Shown in pieces: positions 1-8,849 of a stretch of DNA of 38,795 nucleotides. This stretch comes from Nitrospinota bacterium (GTDB taxonomy: Bacteria; Nitrospinota_A; UBA7883; JACRGQ01), in assembly GCA_016217735.1 (NCBI GenBank), contig JACRGQ010000053.1, positions 1 through 38,795 of the forward strand, given 5' to 3'. Each line of letters begins with the position of its first letter. Position 1 is the first letter of the stretch. A program made the translations under genes and the position numbers. The notes below the pieces were generated by a model, which saw only the letters and a list, made by a program, of their open reading frames with translations, was not told the origin of the DNA and searched no databases.

Positions 1-26
1 CCGCTATGCGCTTCTTGAAATCGCAT
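1..26 (-). CDS. Start of a transposase gene, cut by the window edge
   Basis: Only the first eight codons are visible, reading leftward from an ATG at 26-24 (MRFQEAHS). A strong ribosome binding site, AGGAGGTG on the minus strand at 40-33, sits six bases before the ATG. The MRF(E/Q)EA opening is, from memory, typical of IS transposases of the ISNCY type whose N-terminus carries a helix-turn-helix. The tandem repeats at 91-133 just upstream would fit the end of such an element. The identification rests on eight residues plus context, so another gene beginning the same way cannot be excluded. Confidence 0.4.
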
Positions 27-90
27 GAGTAACACCTCCTGCCCGAACATCGTCTTTCTCATAAAACGCCTCCATGGACGTTTTATATAA

Positions 91-133
91 CCGGACAGGT
101 AATGTGCTCCTACACCGGACGGTTAATGTGCTC
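91..133. repeat. Two tandem 19-bp repeats, probable insertion-element end
   Basis: CCGGACAGGTAATGTGCTC (91-109) recurs with two mismatches as CCGGACGGTTAATGTGCTC (115-133), 24 bases apart. They lie between the leftward transposase-like start and the first complete gene. Repeated binding sites inside an element end are known in several IS families. A tandem operator is the alternative, but nothing else suggests regulation here. Confidence 0.7.
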
Positions 134-157
134 GCAACACATCATGCCATGTACTGT

Positions 158-186
158 TTGACAAAGCATCGCACGTCTGTTAACGT
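158..186 (+). promoter_or_regulatory. Possible sigma-70 promoter
   Basis: A perfect TTGACA at 158-163 is followed 17 bases later by TAACGT (181-186), a weak -10 box. If real, transcription would start close to the ATG at 199, which has no clear ribosome binding site. It lies next to the putative IS end and could be an outward-facing promoter. Confidence 0.25.
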
Positions 187-198
187 TAATCCAATCTG

Positions 199-687
199 AT
201 GTTTCGCAAAAATAATTCACGCCAAAATAACCGGAGTTCCGCGCAGAAGCAAGGTTCGCCGGGGCACCGCGGCAGCGGTCAGCCGAAATCCGTATCGCCA
301 AACTATCGCGTGGACTTGATGGCCCACACCTTTACGCCGCAGACCGGCGGCGGCGCGCAAAGCTACGGCCCCCGGCAGGGGAGTGCCGGTTTCGGCGGCC
401 AGCCCGCCCGTCCGCAACAGCCGCGCCATCAACAGCCGCGTCCGCAGCAGCAACACCAGCAGCCGCGTCCGCAGCAGCATCAACAACCGCGCCCGCAACA
501 CGCTCCCCCGCGCCCCCCGGCCCAGCATATCCCCCCGGCAAGGAAGGGATACACCAATATCACCATGGAAGTGCGCGACGACCTGCTGGCCGCGTTCAAG
601 GAAAAAACCGCGGGCGGCGGCAAGACCGGGAACGAGGTCATCAATCAGCTCATCGATTTTTACAACATGGGCAAGGTGACGGTTTAA
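199..687 (+). CDS. Pro/Gln-rich protein with ribbon-helix-helix-like C-terminal domain
   Basis: 162 residues; I recognise no named family over the whole length. Residues about 65-115 are very low complexity, made of Pro, Gln, His and Arg with recurring QQPRPQ units, and are probably disordered and positively charged. The last 47 residues look folded: a short strand (NITMEV), a helix (RDDLLAAFKEKT) and a second helix (GNEVINQLIDFY). This order fits an Arc/MetJ-type ribbon-helix-helix DNA-binding domain, although its usual Arg/Lys-rich strand is not obvious. The ATG has no good Shine-Dalgarno. addB begins 50 bases downstream on the same strand. A nucleic-acid binding or regulatory role is inference from composition and the C-terminal pattern only. 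Confidence 0.6.
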   Translation: MFRKNNSRQNNRSSAQKQGSPGHRGSGQPKSVSPNYRVDLMAHTFTPQTGGGAQSYGPRQGSAGFGGQPARPQQPRHQQPRPQQQHQQPRPQQHQQPRPQHAPPRPPAQHIPPARKGYTNITMEVRDDLLAAFKEKTAGGGKTGNEVINQLIDFYNMGKVTV

Positions 688-737
688 CCCTCCCCTTTCT
701 TCTCCCGCCCTCCGCGATATGCGGTTAAAATGGCGGC

Positions 738-3700
738 ATGGCGGATACCCTGCACATCTATCCCACCCGGATAAAGGCGGAAGCCGAAATGACGCGGCTG
801 CTTGCCCTGGAAAAAGCGGGTGTGCTGCTGGGAACGCCGGTGATGAGCTTTCAGGAATTCGAAAGCTCCCTTGAACATCTTCTCTGCCCCGGCGGGGCGG
901 CGGACGCCATCGCCCGCGAGCTGCTGTTGCACGAGGCGGTGACGGCCGACCCCGCCTTCCGCAAACGGCCCCACCTCGCGCTGCTGACCGGCACCGAGGG
1001 ATTCATCCGTTCGCTGGGGGATCTGGTGCAGCAGCTCAAGCTGGGTTTGGTGACACCGGACGGGCTGGATGCCATCACCGGCTACGCGCCGGGGAAAGAA
1101 GAGTGGATAGGCACCGTCTTCCGCCGCTACCAGCGTCTGCTGGACCGCCACGGCCTGCGCGACACCGCCGACGTGACACGGATGCTGCTGCAATCGCTGG
1201 CCGCCGCGGATGCGCTCCCCCGCCCGTTCCACGCGCTGGAGGCGCTGCACATACACGATGTTTTCCACTTCGCCCCTTCGCGCTTCGAGATGCTGCGGCT
1301 CATCCAGCGGCTGGTGCCGGTGGTGATCCACTTTCCGCTTCCCGACGACCGCCGCAAGGTATTCGATTTCGTGGAGCGCGACATCCAAAAATTCCAGGGC
1401 CTCGAAGACGACGCGGGGCGGATAGAGCTTTCCTTCGGCGAACCCTCCGGCGAAAACGGCGGGCCGCTGGCGCGCTTCGCCGCCGCGCTGTTTGGCGAAG
1501 GGAAGCCCGCGCCGATAGACGGCCTCGAACGCCACGCCGCCGTCATCCGCCACGCCGGGCGCTACCGCGAGATCGAAGAAATCGCCGAGGCCATCCTCAA
1601 GGCCAAGGGGGAAGGGGAATGGTCGGATTTTTGCCTCGTCTTCCGCGACATCGAGAAATACGGCGGCATTGTGGAAGACGTGTTCCGCCGCGCCCGGATT
1701 CCCATCTACCTCCGGCGCGGGGTGCCGCTGACGGACAACCCGCACATAAAAACGGTGATGGCCGTCTTCACCGCCATCGAAACGGATTTCGCGCGCGACG
1801 AGGTGAGCCGCCTCGCCGGATCGGATTACTTCGCGTTTCTCCCCGCCGGGGTGGCGGCACATGCCGCCGACCGGCTGCTGATCGACGCGGGCATCACCGG
1901 CGGGCCGTCCGCCATGGGGAAGGAAAAGCTGCGGCACCCCCGGCACACGGGGATGAAAAAAACCGCCGCGCGGTTCATAACGCTGGTGGAAGCGCTGGAA
2001 AAGCTGGCCCGCGCCGGCCGCGCCGCGCAGTGCATCGAACAGTTCGAAGCGGCGCTGGAACTGCTGGATCCCGCCCCGCTCCGGCCCGATCAGCCCTTCG
2101 CCATGCGCGATTATCACGCCCGCGCCCGCCTCGAGGAAACGCTGAAGCTGTTGAGCGGCGCGGTGGACCATCTCGCGATGCGCGACGCCGCGTTCACTTG
2201 GCGCGACCTGCGCCGCGTCATCGCCGAATCGCTGGGGAACGCCGCCGTGCCAACCCGTTCCAGCCGTAACGATGTTTACGTGCTCAACGTCAACGAGTTG
2301 CCGGGGCTGACGTTTCCGCACGTCTTTATCTGCGGTTTGCACGATGGCGAATTTCCCCGCCGCGTGCTGCGCGGCGCGGTGCTGGGCGAAGGGGAAAAAC
2401 TGGCCTTCAACCGCCGCCACGCCGAAACGGCGCTGGAAAAATCGCCGCGCCTGCGCCGGGGTCGCGCCGTGTTCTCCCGGCTGGGGGAATCGTGGGAAGA
2501 GGAGTCGTTCCTCTTTTACCTCGGCATGCGCGCCGCCACGCAAAGCGTCACCTTCTGCCACAGCGCGGCGGACCTGGATGGCGCGGAACTGGCGCGCAGC
2601 CCCTTTCTGGACGAGATCACCGCGGCCTTTCCGCAACTGCAAAAGCCGGACACCCCCGCCGTGGCGCTGGAAAAAGATTTCTCCGCGCAGTTGGATGCCG
2701 AGGCGCAACAGGCCAAACTGCTGAGCGAGCTGTTCACGCGGGGGCCGGAATCGGCCGGCGCGCTGAAGGATTACTACCTCCGCTTCGCGGGTGACCGGCG
2801 GTTCGCCCTCTCCTGCGGGAAGAGCGGGATCGAGCTGGAACGTCTCGCGTTCTACGGCGAATTTGACGAAACCAAGCGGGCCACCGCCAGCAACCGCCAC
2901 ACCGGCAGGCTGGACGCCGCCTTCGCGCCGCTGCGCCGCCACTTCGACGAAGGGGTGCGCCGCACGTTCGCGCCCACCACGCTGGAACGCTACGCCAAAT
3001 GCCCCTTCCGCTATTTCGCCGAGAAGGTGCTGGAACTGGATCCGCTGAAACTTCCCGAACCGGGATTGGAACGGACCGAGGCCGGCACCCTTGTCCACCT
3101 GATCCTGGAAAAATACCACGGCGGGGCGCGCGCCGCCATTCCCGCCGCCGCCCACCTCGATCCGCTGGGGGCGCGGGAGCGGCGGATGCGGATCGCGGAG
3201 GATGCGGCATTCGCGGAATACGAAGGGAAAGGGGTCAAGGCGGAACCGGCCATTTGGGAGATCACCCGCGAACAGGTGCGGCAGGCAATGCGCGGCTATC
3301 TCAGGCGTGAAGCGGAAATATTCGGCGAAGACCCTTATAGCGTGCTGGCGGTTGAATACACGTTTGGCGGAGACGGCATTCCGCCGGTGACGATGGAAGG
3401 AAGCGCGCCGTTGCGGCTGAAAGGTTCCGTCGACCGGATCGATTACCTGCACAACAGGCGGATGTTGCGCATTATCGATTACAAGTACAGCGCAAAGATC
3501 ACCGAGTACAAGAAAATGCTCGCCCCGGAGAATTTTTTTGAACGGAGTTTTCAGGTGCCGATATACCTGTATGCGGTGATGAAGGAGTTCGCCCCCTCGT
3601 TGACGCCGCCCCCGGCGGGCGGTTTCGCCGCCTATCTCACGCTGAGAAAGGATCAGGAGATGACCAAACATGCCGCATCCGTCTTTGACGCTTGCGGCGG

Positions 3701-3896
3701 GGAAACGCCGGCGGCGCTTGATGCCGCGCCGGAGTTTGGGGCAAAACTGCGCGCGCTGGTGTCGCGCGTGGAAAACGGCGAGTTCAGCGTTACCCCGGCG
3801 AATGCCCAGGAGTGCCGTTCCTGCGATTTCAGGCGGCTGTGCCGCTACCGCCCGGTGAAAGGAGCCGAAACGGAAGACGATGGAAACGATTCTTAA
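738..3896 (+). CDS. addB: AddB-type helicase-nuclease subunit (PD-(D/E)XK, Fe-S)
   Basis: 1052 residues, subunit of the AddAB enzyme that processes double-strand DNA ends for recombination. The N-terminus has no Walker A motif, as in many AddB-like subunits whose helicase domain is degenerate. The C-terminal RecB-family nuclease is intact: GTLVH near residue 783, GSVDRID near 897 and IIDYKYS near 913, which supply the active-site His, Asp and Asp-x-Lys. Cys755 (YAKCPF) plus Cys1026, Cys1029 and Cys1035 (C-x2-C-x5-C) form the expected 4Fe-4S staple. The ATG at 738 lacks a clear Shine-Dalgarno, and a TAAAAT box ends seven bases before it. The gene overlaps addA by 17 bases, which implies coupled translation and equal amounts of both subunits. 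The family is certain; the AddB name rests on the partner gene. Confidence 0.88.
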   Translation: MADTLHIYPTRIKAEAEMTRLLALEKAGVLLGTPVMSFQEFESSLEHLLCPGGAADAIARELLLHEAVTADPAFRKRPHLALLTGTEGFIRSLGDLVQQLKLGLVTPDGLDAITGYAPGKEEWIGTVFRRYQRLLDRHGLRDTADVTRMLLQSLAAADALPRPFHALEALHIHDVFHFAPSRFEMLRLIQRLVPVVIHFPLPDDRRKVFDFVERDIQKFQGLEDDAGRIELSFGEPSGENGGPLARFAAALFGEGKPAPIDGLERHAAVIRHAGRYREIEEIAEAILKAKGEGEWSDFCLVFRDIEKYGGIVEDVFRRARIPIYLRRGVPLTDNPHIKTVMAVFTAIETDFARDEVSRLAGSDYFAFLPAGVAAHAADRLLIDAGITGGPSAMGKEKLRHPRHTGMKKTAARFITLVEALEKLARAGRAAQCIEQFEAALELLDPAPLRPDQPFAMRDYHARARLEETLKLLSGAVDHLAMRDAAFTWRDLRRVIAESLGNAAVPTRSSRNDVYVLNVNELPGLTFPHVFICGLHDGEFPRRVLRGAVLGEGEKLAFNRRHAETALEKSPRLRRGRAVFSRLGESWEEESFLFYLGMRAATQSVTFCHSAADLDGAELARSPFLDEITAAFPQLQKPDTPAVALEKDFSAQLDAEAQQAKLLSELFTRGPESAGALKDYYLRFAGDRRFALSCGKSGIELERLAFYGEFDETKRATASNRHTGRLDAAFAPLRRHFDEGVRRTFAPTTLERYAKCPFRYFAEKVLELDPLKLPEPGLERTEAGTLVHLILEKYHGGARAAIPAAAHLDPLGARERRMRIAEDAAFAEYEGKGVKAEPAIWEITREQVRQAMRGYLRREAEIFGEDPYSVLAVEYTFGGDGIPPVTMEGSAPLRLKGSVDRIDYLHNRRMLRIIDYKYSAKITEYKKMLAPENFFERSFQVPIYLYAVMKEFAPSLTPPPAGGFAAYLTLRKDQEMTKHAASVFDACGGETPAALDAAPEFGAKLRALVSRVENGEFSVTPANAQECRSCDFRRLCRYRPVKGAETEDDGNDS

Positions 3897-6800
3897 ATTC
3901 GGCGGCGATACGGCGGTTCATGCCTCCGCCGGGACGGGCAAGACCTGGCTGCTGGTGGAAAAATTCCTGCACGAGCTTTCCACCGAAACGGAAGGGCGGT
4001 TCCCCGGCATCGAGAATATCGCGGCAATCACCTTCACCGAAAAGGCGGCGGACGAAATGCGCCGCCGGATCGCCACGCGCATCTTCGAAATAACGGCGAA
4101 GGCGGCGGACGCGCCGATGGATGCCGCCGCCGCGCGGCTTCACCGCCACTTTGCCGCCAGCCGCCGCCGTATGGCGCGCGCCTACGTCAGCACCATCCAC
4201 TCCTTCTGTGCGCGGGTGCTGCGGGAAAATCCGGTGGAAGCCGGGATAGATCCGCTTTTTGAGATCATGGACGAGCGGCGCGCGCGGACGCTGATGGAGG
4301 GGGCGCTGCGGCAGTTCCTCACCCTTAAACTCCGGCGGCGCGACGCGGCGATGATGGATTTGGCGTACCGTTACGGATTCGCGGGAACCGGAAACAACGA
4401 CGGCTCGCTTGCCGCCATCCTGGCGGATATGTTGCCGCTGGCCCGCGCGTCCGGCATGGCGCACGGCGCATTGTTGGCCCCCTACGCCGGTTTTATGCCG
4501 GCACACCGCGCGGTTATCAACGGGCGGTTTGCCGCGTTGCGGCGCGATTTTTCCATCGCGGCATCCCATTCCGGCAACCCGGAGGCGAAGGAGATGTTGG
4601 CGCGCGCGGAACGGCTGCTGCCGGTTTTGGAGGCGGCGCTGGACGCCGATCCCGAAGAAGCGGTGCGGCTGGCCGTGGCGGTGCGCAAAGGGATCAACGC
4701 CGGAAAAATACGAAAGGCGTCCGCCGAACTCAAACAAATCAAGGAGACGCTTGAAGGGATCGAGCACGACGTCGCCGGGGCGCTGTCGCACCGGCAGGCC
4801 GAGGCGCTGACCACGCTGCTGGAAGAGTTCCGCCGCCATTACCAGACCGGCGTGAAAAACCGCGGACGGCTCGATTTCGACGACCTCGAGGAAATGACCA
4901 TCGCCCTCTTCAAGCACAATCCCGATATCCGATCCGCCTACCAGCGGAATTTCCGCAAGGTGCTGGTGGACGAATTTCAGGACGTGAACCATATCCAGAA
5001 AGAGCTTATCTACCTGCTTGCCGCGCCGGGGGAGGGAAAACTCTTCGTGGTGGGGGATCCCAAACAGGCGATATACGGATTTCGCGGCGGCGACGTGGAC
5101 GTGTTTAAGGAAGCCAAAAAGGAGATCACGGAGCGCGGCGGCGAACTTTTCTTCCTGAAAACCAACCGGCGCTCCGTGAAGGAACTGGTCGATTTCACCA
5201 ACGGAGTGATCTTGAAATCAGTTCCGGCGCTGTTTACCGCCGATGACGAATGCGAGACCGCGCCGCCCGCCGCGGGCGGCCGCACCGCGGGCGGCCCCGC
5301 CGTGGAGTTTTTTTTAAACGAAAACAGCGCCTCCGCCGATGAAAACCGGTATCTCGAAGCCCGCCGCATCGCTTCGCGCATCCGCGATATGGCGGCCGAA
5401 GGTGCCGCCTGTTACCGCGACATCGCCATCCTCTTCCGCAAGTTCACCGCGCTGCCGCTGTACGAATCGGTCTTCCGCGCCTACGGTATCCCGCTGGCCG
5501 TACACAAGGGGGCCGGTTTTTACCAAAGCCAGGAGGTGCGGGACCTTGTCTCGCTGCTCGCATTCATCGAAGACCCCGGCGACCTCGTTTCGTGGGCGGC
5601 GGCGTTGCGCTCCCCATACGCGGGCTGTTCGGATGAAACGCTGCTGGCGCTGCGGCGCGGAGCCGATATGAAGCCCGCGCCGCCGGATCGCGCGGACGCC
5701 GGCGCCATAGCCGACGCGGGGGAGCGGGAAAAATACCGCCACTTCGAGGACTGGACGGGGCGGCTGAGGCGCGCGAAAGGGCGGATGACGGTGTCGGAGA
5801 TCATTGAAACGGCGCTGCGCGAAAGCGGGATAACCGGCATCCTCGGCGCGCAGCCGAACGGGTTGCAGCAGGTGGCCAATGTGCAAAAAGTGATTGAGCT
5901 CGCCCGCGCGGAGGACAGGGGCGGCACCGCCGCGCTAAAAAGCTTCACCCGTGAAATATTGGGCATGATCGACGGCGATGAGACCGAGCCGCAGGCGGTG
6001 ATCGCCAATCCCGATATGGATGTGGTGAAGGTCATGACGATACACCAGAGCAAGGGGCTGGAATTCAAGGTGGTCTTCGTGCCGGACGTCACCGCGGCGG
6101 CGCGTGGCCGGCCGTCGCCCGTGGCCTTCCACCTCCGCGCGGGGCTGGGGTTGAAATACATGGACAAAGCGCGGCTCGCCACGCATCAGGGGGCGGTTTA
6201 CAAACAGGTGAAGGCGCTCATCGACGCGAAGGAACGGGACGATGCGGAACGGCTTTTTTATGTGGCCTGCACCCGCGCGAAGGACAAACTCGTTCTTTCC
6301 GGCAGCCTGAAAAAAAAGGGGGCCGAACGGCTCGTGATGCTGCTGGAGGCGCAGGCGCGGCTGCCGCATCTTTTCACGCGGATCACCGGGAGCGCCCCTC
6401 CGCCCGCCGCCGCGCCCCGGCAATCGGCTTGGGATGTCCTGCGAACGCTCCCCGCTCCCCCGGCCGCGCCGGAAATTGCCGAAGCGCCGCGTCCCAACGG
6501 GGGGGGCGTGGTTCGCCTTTCGGTGGGGCAGATCACCGCATTCCGCAAATGTCCCCGAAAATATCTGTTGCGGCACATACACGGCCTGCAACCGCCGCCA
6601 GGCCCGGCGGGCGCACGGCGCACTCCCGCCGCCGAAGCCGGCACCGCCGTACACGCGCTGCTGGAAACGCTCGATTTCACGGCCCCGGAAAAGGAATTCC
6701 GCCGTGCCGCGGAACAGGGGGCGGCGGCACACCTCGCGGGGCTGGACAAAACGACGCGAAAAGAGGCCAAAAGCGCCGTGGTAAATCTGTATGGCCGGGA

Positions 6801-7305
6801 TATTTTCGTAAAACTGCGGCGCGAGGGGCTGCACAGCTTCGGGCGGGAAATCCCTTTCACGCTCGGCTATGCGCGGGGAAAAGAGCGCTGCCTGTTGGCG
6901 GGCACCATGGACGCGCTCGCTTTTACCCGCGCCGGGAACGTTTATGTCATCGACTACAAATACGCCGAAAAACCGGCGCGCGCCAAACTGGACGAGGCGA
7001 TGATGCAGCCGCGCCTGTATGCGCTGGCGGCGGCGCGCGCGTTGCCGGTTACCGGCGGTATCACCTGCGCCCTCGTCTACCTGCGGGGGAAGGACGCCGC
7101 AACGGAAGAGGATTCGGTGACGCCGGACGAACTGGGGCGCATCGAAACGGCGCTGACCGCCGACTCGGAAAAAATCGTGGCGTTCGAGGGGAGCGGAGGA
7201 CGTATGCCGGAATGGCCGGCCGTACCGCCCGCGTCATGTCCCGACCGTTTTTGCGGTTTCCACCGCTTCTGCTTCCCCTTTCAAGGGGATACCCGGGGCG
7301 GATAG
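3880..7305 (+). CDS. addA: AddA-type UvrD-like helicase-nuclease subunit
   Basis: 1141 residues. ATP-driven 3'-5' helicase and nuclease partner of AddB. Superfamily 1 motifs appear in order: Walker A ASAGTGKT (residues 15-22), DEFQD near 363, GDPKQAIYGFRGGD near 391, TIHQSKGLEFKVV near 720 and LFYVACTRAKDKL near 791. The C-terminal nuclease follows with GTAVHALLE near 920 and VIDYKYAEKP near 1022. Unlike textbook AddA, it also has a four-cysteine set: Cys891 (FRKCPRKY) and Cys1120, Cys1125 and Cys1131, spaced C-x4-C-x5-C, so it may carry its own Fe-S cluster. Translation starts inside addB. Downstream is a convergent gene with a short hairpin-rich gap, so the transcript probably ends there. 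Confidence 0.92.
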   Translation: METILKFGGDTAVHASAGTGKTWLLVEKFLHELSTETEGRFPGIENIAAITFTEKAADEMRRRIATRIFEITAKAADAPMDAAAARLHRHFAASRRRMARAYVSTIHSFCARVLRENPVEAGIDPLFEIMDERRARTLMEGALRQFLTLKLRRRDAAMMDLAYRYGFAGTGNNDGSLAAILADMLPLARASGMAHGALLAPYAGFMPAHRAVINGRFAALRRDFSIAASHSGNPEAKEMLARAERLLPVLEAALDADPEEAVRLAVAVRKGINAGKIRKASAELKQIKETLEGIEHDVAGALSHRQAEALTTLLEEFRRHYQTGVKNRGRLDFDDLEEMTIALFKHNPDIRSAYQRNFRKVLVDEFQDVNHIQKELIYLLAAPGEGKLFVVGDPKQAIYGFRGGDVDVFKEAKKEITERGGELFFLKTNRRSVKELVDFTNGVILKSVPALFTADDECETAPPAAGGRTAGGPAVEFFLNENSASADENRYLEARRIASRIRDMAAEGAACYRDIAILFRKFTALPLYESVFRAYGIPLAVHKGAGFYQSQEVRDLVSLLAFIEDPGDLVSWAAALRSPYAGCSDETLLALRRGADMKPAPPDRADAGAIADAGEREKYRHFEDWTGRLRRAKGRMTVSEIIETALRESGITGILGAQPNGLQQVANVQKVIELARAEDRGGTAALKSFTREILGMIDGDETEPQAVIANPDMDVVKVMTIHQSKGLEFKVVFVPDVTAAARGRPSPVAFHLRAGLGLKYMDKARLATHQGAVYKQVKALIDAKERDDAERLFYVACTRAKDKLVLSGSLKKKGAERLVMLLEAQARLPHLFTRITGSAPPPAAAPRQSAWDVLRTLPAPPAAPEIAEAPRPNGGGVVRLSVGQITAFRKCPRKYLLRHIHGLQPPPGPAGARRTPAAEAGTAVHALLETLDFTAPEKEFRRAAEQGAAAHLAGLDKTTRKEAKSAVVNLYGRDIFVKLRREGLHSFGREIPFTLGYARGKERCLLAGTMDALAFTRAGNVYVIDYKYAEKPARAKLDEAMMQPRLYALAAARALPVTGGITCALVYLRGKDAATEEDSVTPDELGRIETALTADSEKIVAFEGSGGRMPEWPAVPPASCPDRFCGFHRFCFPFQGDTRGG

Positions 7306-7375
7306 TGAGCACCATTCCGCCCCTCCCTTCCCCGCCGGGGATTAACGCGCAAACTTCGCCCGAAAAGGGCGGGGG

Positions 7376-7396
7376 AAAAAACCGCCGTTCAGGCGG
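7376..7396 (-). terminator. Intrinsic terminator overlapping the end of the upstream minus-strand gene
   Basis: On the minus strand CCGCC (7396-7392) pairs with GGCGG (7386-7382) and is followed by a run of six T (7381-7376). The loop region contains the TGA stop of the gene at 7389. A second stem, CGCCC/GGGCG at 7357-7371, lies between this and addA and may end addA transcripts. Confidence 0.6.
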
Positions 7397-8585
7397 AGAC
7401 GGAGATAGCCGCGTTGGATTTCAGCAACGGGGCGGCGGCATGGAAATCGGCCACTTTTTCGGGGCGGGCGGTGAGCACCGCCGAAAGGTTCATTCCCATC
7501 ATCGCGGCGACTTCGCCAACCGCTTTGCCGCCAAGGCCGGTATCGGCGGCGGGCTTCATGACGGCATTCGCCGTCATCCCCATTTTTTCGGCCACCACGA
7601 GGGCCGATTCTCCCTTAAGAAGCGTCTCCTTGGGATCGGGGATGTCCGTTTTTTCGGGTGCGGCCGCCTTCGCGGGATCAATCATCCCTTTTTGCATCTT
7701 GGCGCCGCCCAGGATGTTGGCCTCTTTCGGATCGTAGGAAACCATCCCCTCTTTCAGCGCTTTATCGGCCCCGATGAAGTTTTTAGGGGTCTCTTTCGGA
7801 TCGATCAGCCCTTTGGCTATCTTTACCGATTCGGGGGTCATCACCTCCGGTTGCGCCGGGGCTTGCGCGGAATCCGCCATCGCGGCGTCAGGCTGCGCCG
7901 TGACATTCAAATCCCCGGATTGCGGCACGGCCCCTGTTTCCGGCGCGGCGCCGCTGGCGGCGTACTTGCCATAAGCCTGCCGCGTTGCCTGCATATTCTG
8001 CTGGAATTTTATCTGCGAGGTTTTCGACATATATTTCGTCGCGGCGAAATCGTACGGCTCGCGGCTGAATCCGATCCGCGGGCGGCCATACGCGTCATAC
8101 TGCTGGGTGTAATGCGTCTGCTTGGCGTTGTTCGTCTGCCGCCCCTCTTCCTGCGACGCGATGGCGGTAAAGTCTTTTTTCGGCGTCGCGGCGTATTCCG
8201 TTTTCACCAACTGTTCAGGGGCCGCGTAGCTCGCTTTGCCGAACTCGGCGGTAAGACCGTGTTGCCCCAAACTCCCGTAGGAGATGTTCTGGCCGGTTAC
8301 ATCCTGCGCGCCAATCGGTTGCATGACGCCGCCGCCGTTGTCGGTTGCCTGCCCGGGAAGCGGGATCGGTTTTCCGGCGGACTTTCCGCCGCCAAACCCC
8401 ACATTTACTTCGCCGGTGCCGCCGCCGGGGACGTTCACCTTAAAGTCGACCCGCTTGTGCGGCTTGGGGATAAAAACGGCGTCTTCGGCAATGCTGGTGC
8501 GCGCCGGCTTCACCTGCTGCACAGGCGGGGGCGGCGCACCTTTCGCGGTCACATTGAGCCGCGCACTGCCAAGTCCAAGAGCCAT
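7389..8585 (-). CDS. Unrecognised repeat-bearing hydrophilic protein
   Basis: 398 residues from the ATG at 8585, preceded by AAGGAAG seven bases upstream; a TTG six bases earlier (8591) is too close to that site. There is no signal peptide, membrane segment or familiar domain. The N-terminal third is Gly/Pro-rich, and the middle is polar with many Gln, Tyr and Lys. The C-terminal half repeats a short motif built on D-P-(K)-(E): LIDPKETPK, SYDPKEANI, MIDPAKAAA and IPDPKETLL, each following a short Lys/Gly/Ala stretch. The last 75 residues are Ala/Met-rich with weak helical character. It stands alone between convergent addA and divergent apt, and has its own terminator. Function unknown; the composition suggests a filamentous, scaffold or flagellar-type accessory protein, but nothing proves it. 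Confidence 0.7.
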   Translation of the reverse strand: MALGLGSARLNVTAKGAPPPPVQQVKPARTSIAEDAVFIPKPHKRVDFKVNVPGGGTGEVNVGFGGGKSAGKPIPLPGQATDNGGGVMQPIGAQDVTGQNISYGSLGQHGLTAEFGKASYAAPEQLVKTEYAATPKKDFTAIASQEEGRQTNNAKQTHYTQQYDAYGRPRIGFSREPYDFAATKYMSKTSQIKFQQNMQATRQAYGKYAASGAAPETGAVPQSGDLNVTAQPDAAMADSAQAPAQPEVMTPESVKIAKGLIDPKETPKNFIGADKALKEGMVSYDPKEANILGGAKMQKGMIDPAKAAAPEKTDIPDPKETLLKGESALVVAEKMGMTANAVMKPAADTGLGGKAVGEVAAMMGMNLSAVLTARPEKVADFHAAAPLLKSNAAISVSA

Positions 8586-8849
8586 TTCCAAACTTCCTTA
8601 TATCAAAACAACCACTTATCTTTTCAGGCCGAGATACAACACTCCCGGCCATTTCTCCTTTCGGAAGAAAGGCCGGATTCTTTACGGGATAAAAAAGTTT
8701 ATTATGCCCCCCCTATTCGAGGGCGGCTTTTTTATCCCATGTGTAACTTTTCGGCAGGCGGATAAATTATCTTTACGGTGGATATGGTAGACTTGGCGGG
8801 GTCTGAAACGGGGTTTTATATCATTTTGGGGTTATTGAGGAGAAGAACA
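8586..8849. other. Divergent intergenic region with hairpins before apt
   Basis: Two stems are visible. CCGGCC (8645-8650) pairs with GGCCGG (8671-8676), with further pairing inside. An imperfect GC-rich stem at 8706-8727 is followed by TTTTTTT, which looks like a terminator or attenuator reading toward apt. I looked for the conserved core of a purine riboswitch because apt follows and did not see it. No promoter stands out. Confidence 0.4.

Noticed and set aside
684-3671. 995-residue minus-strand open frame opposite addB
   Set aside because: Its sequence is Arg, His and Gly-rich without domains, and the plus strand encodes a clear AddB nuclease with active-site motifs over the same bases. 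Long antisense frames are expected at this GC content.
6429-8765. 778-residue plus-strand frame across the addA end and the next gene
   Set aside because: It runs through the C-terminal nuclease of addA in another frame and then antisense to the gene at 7389-8585. It has no domain, and crosses a terminator.
8592-8849. Purine riboswitch before apt
   Set aside because: The conserved three-way-junction bases were not found; only simple hairpins are visible.
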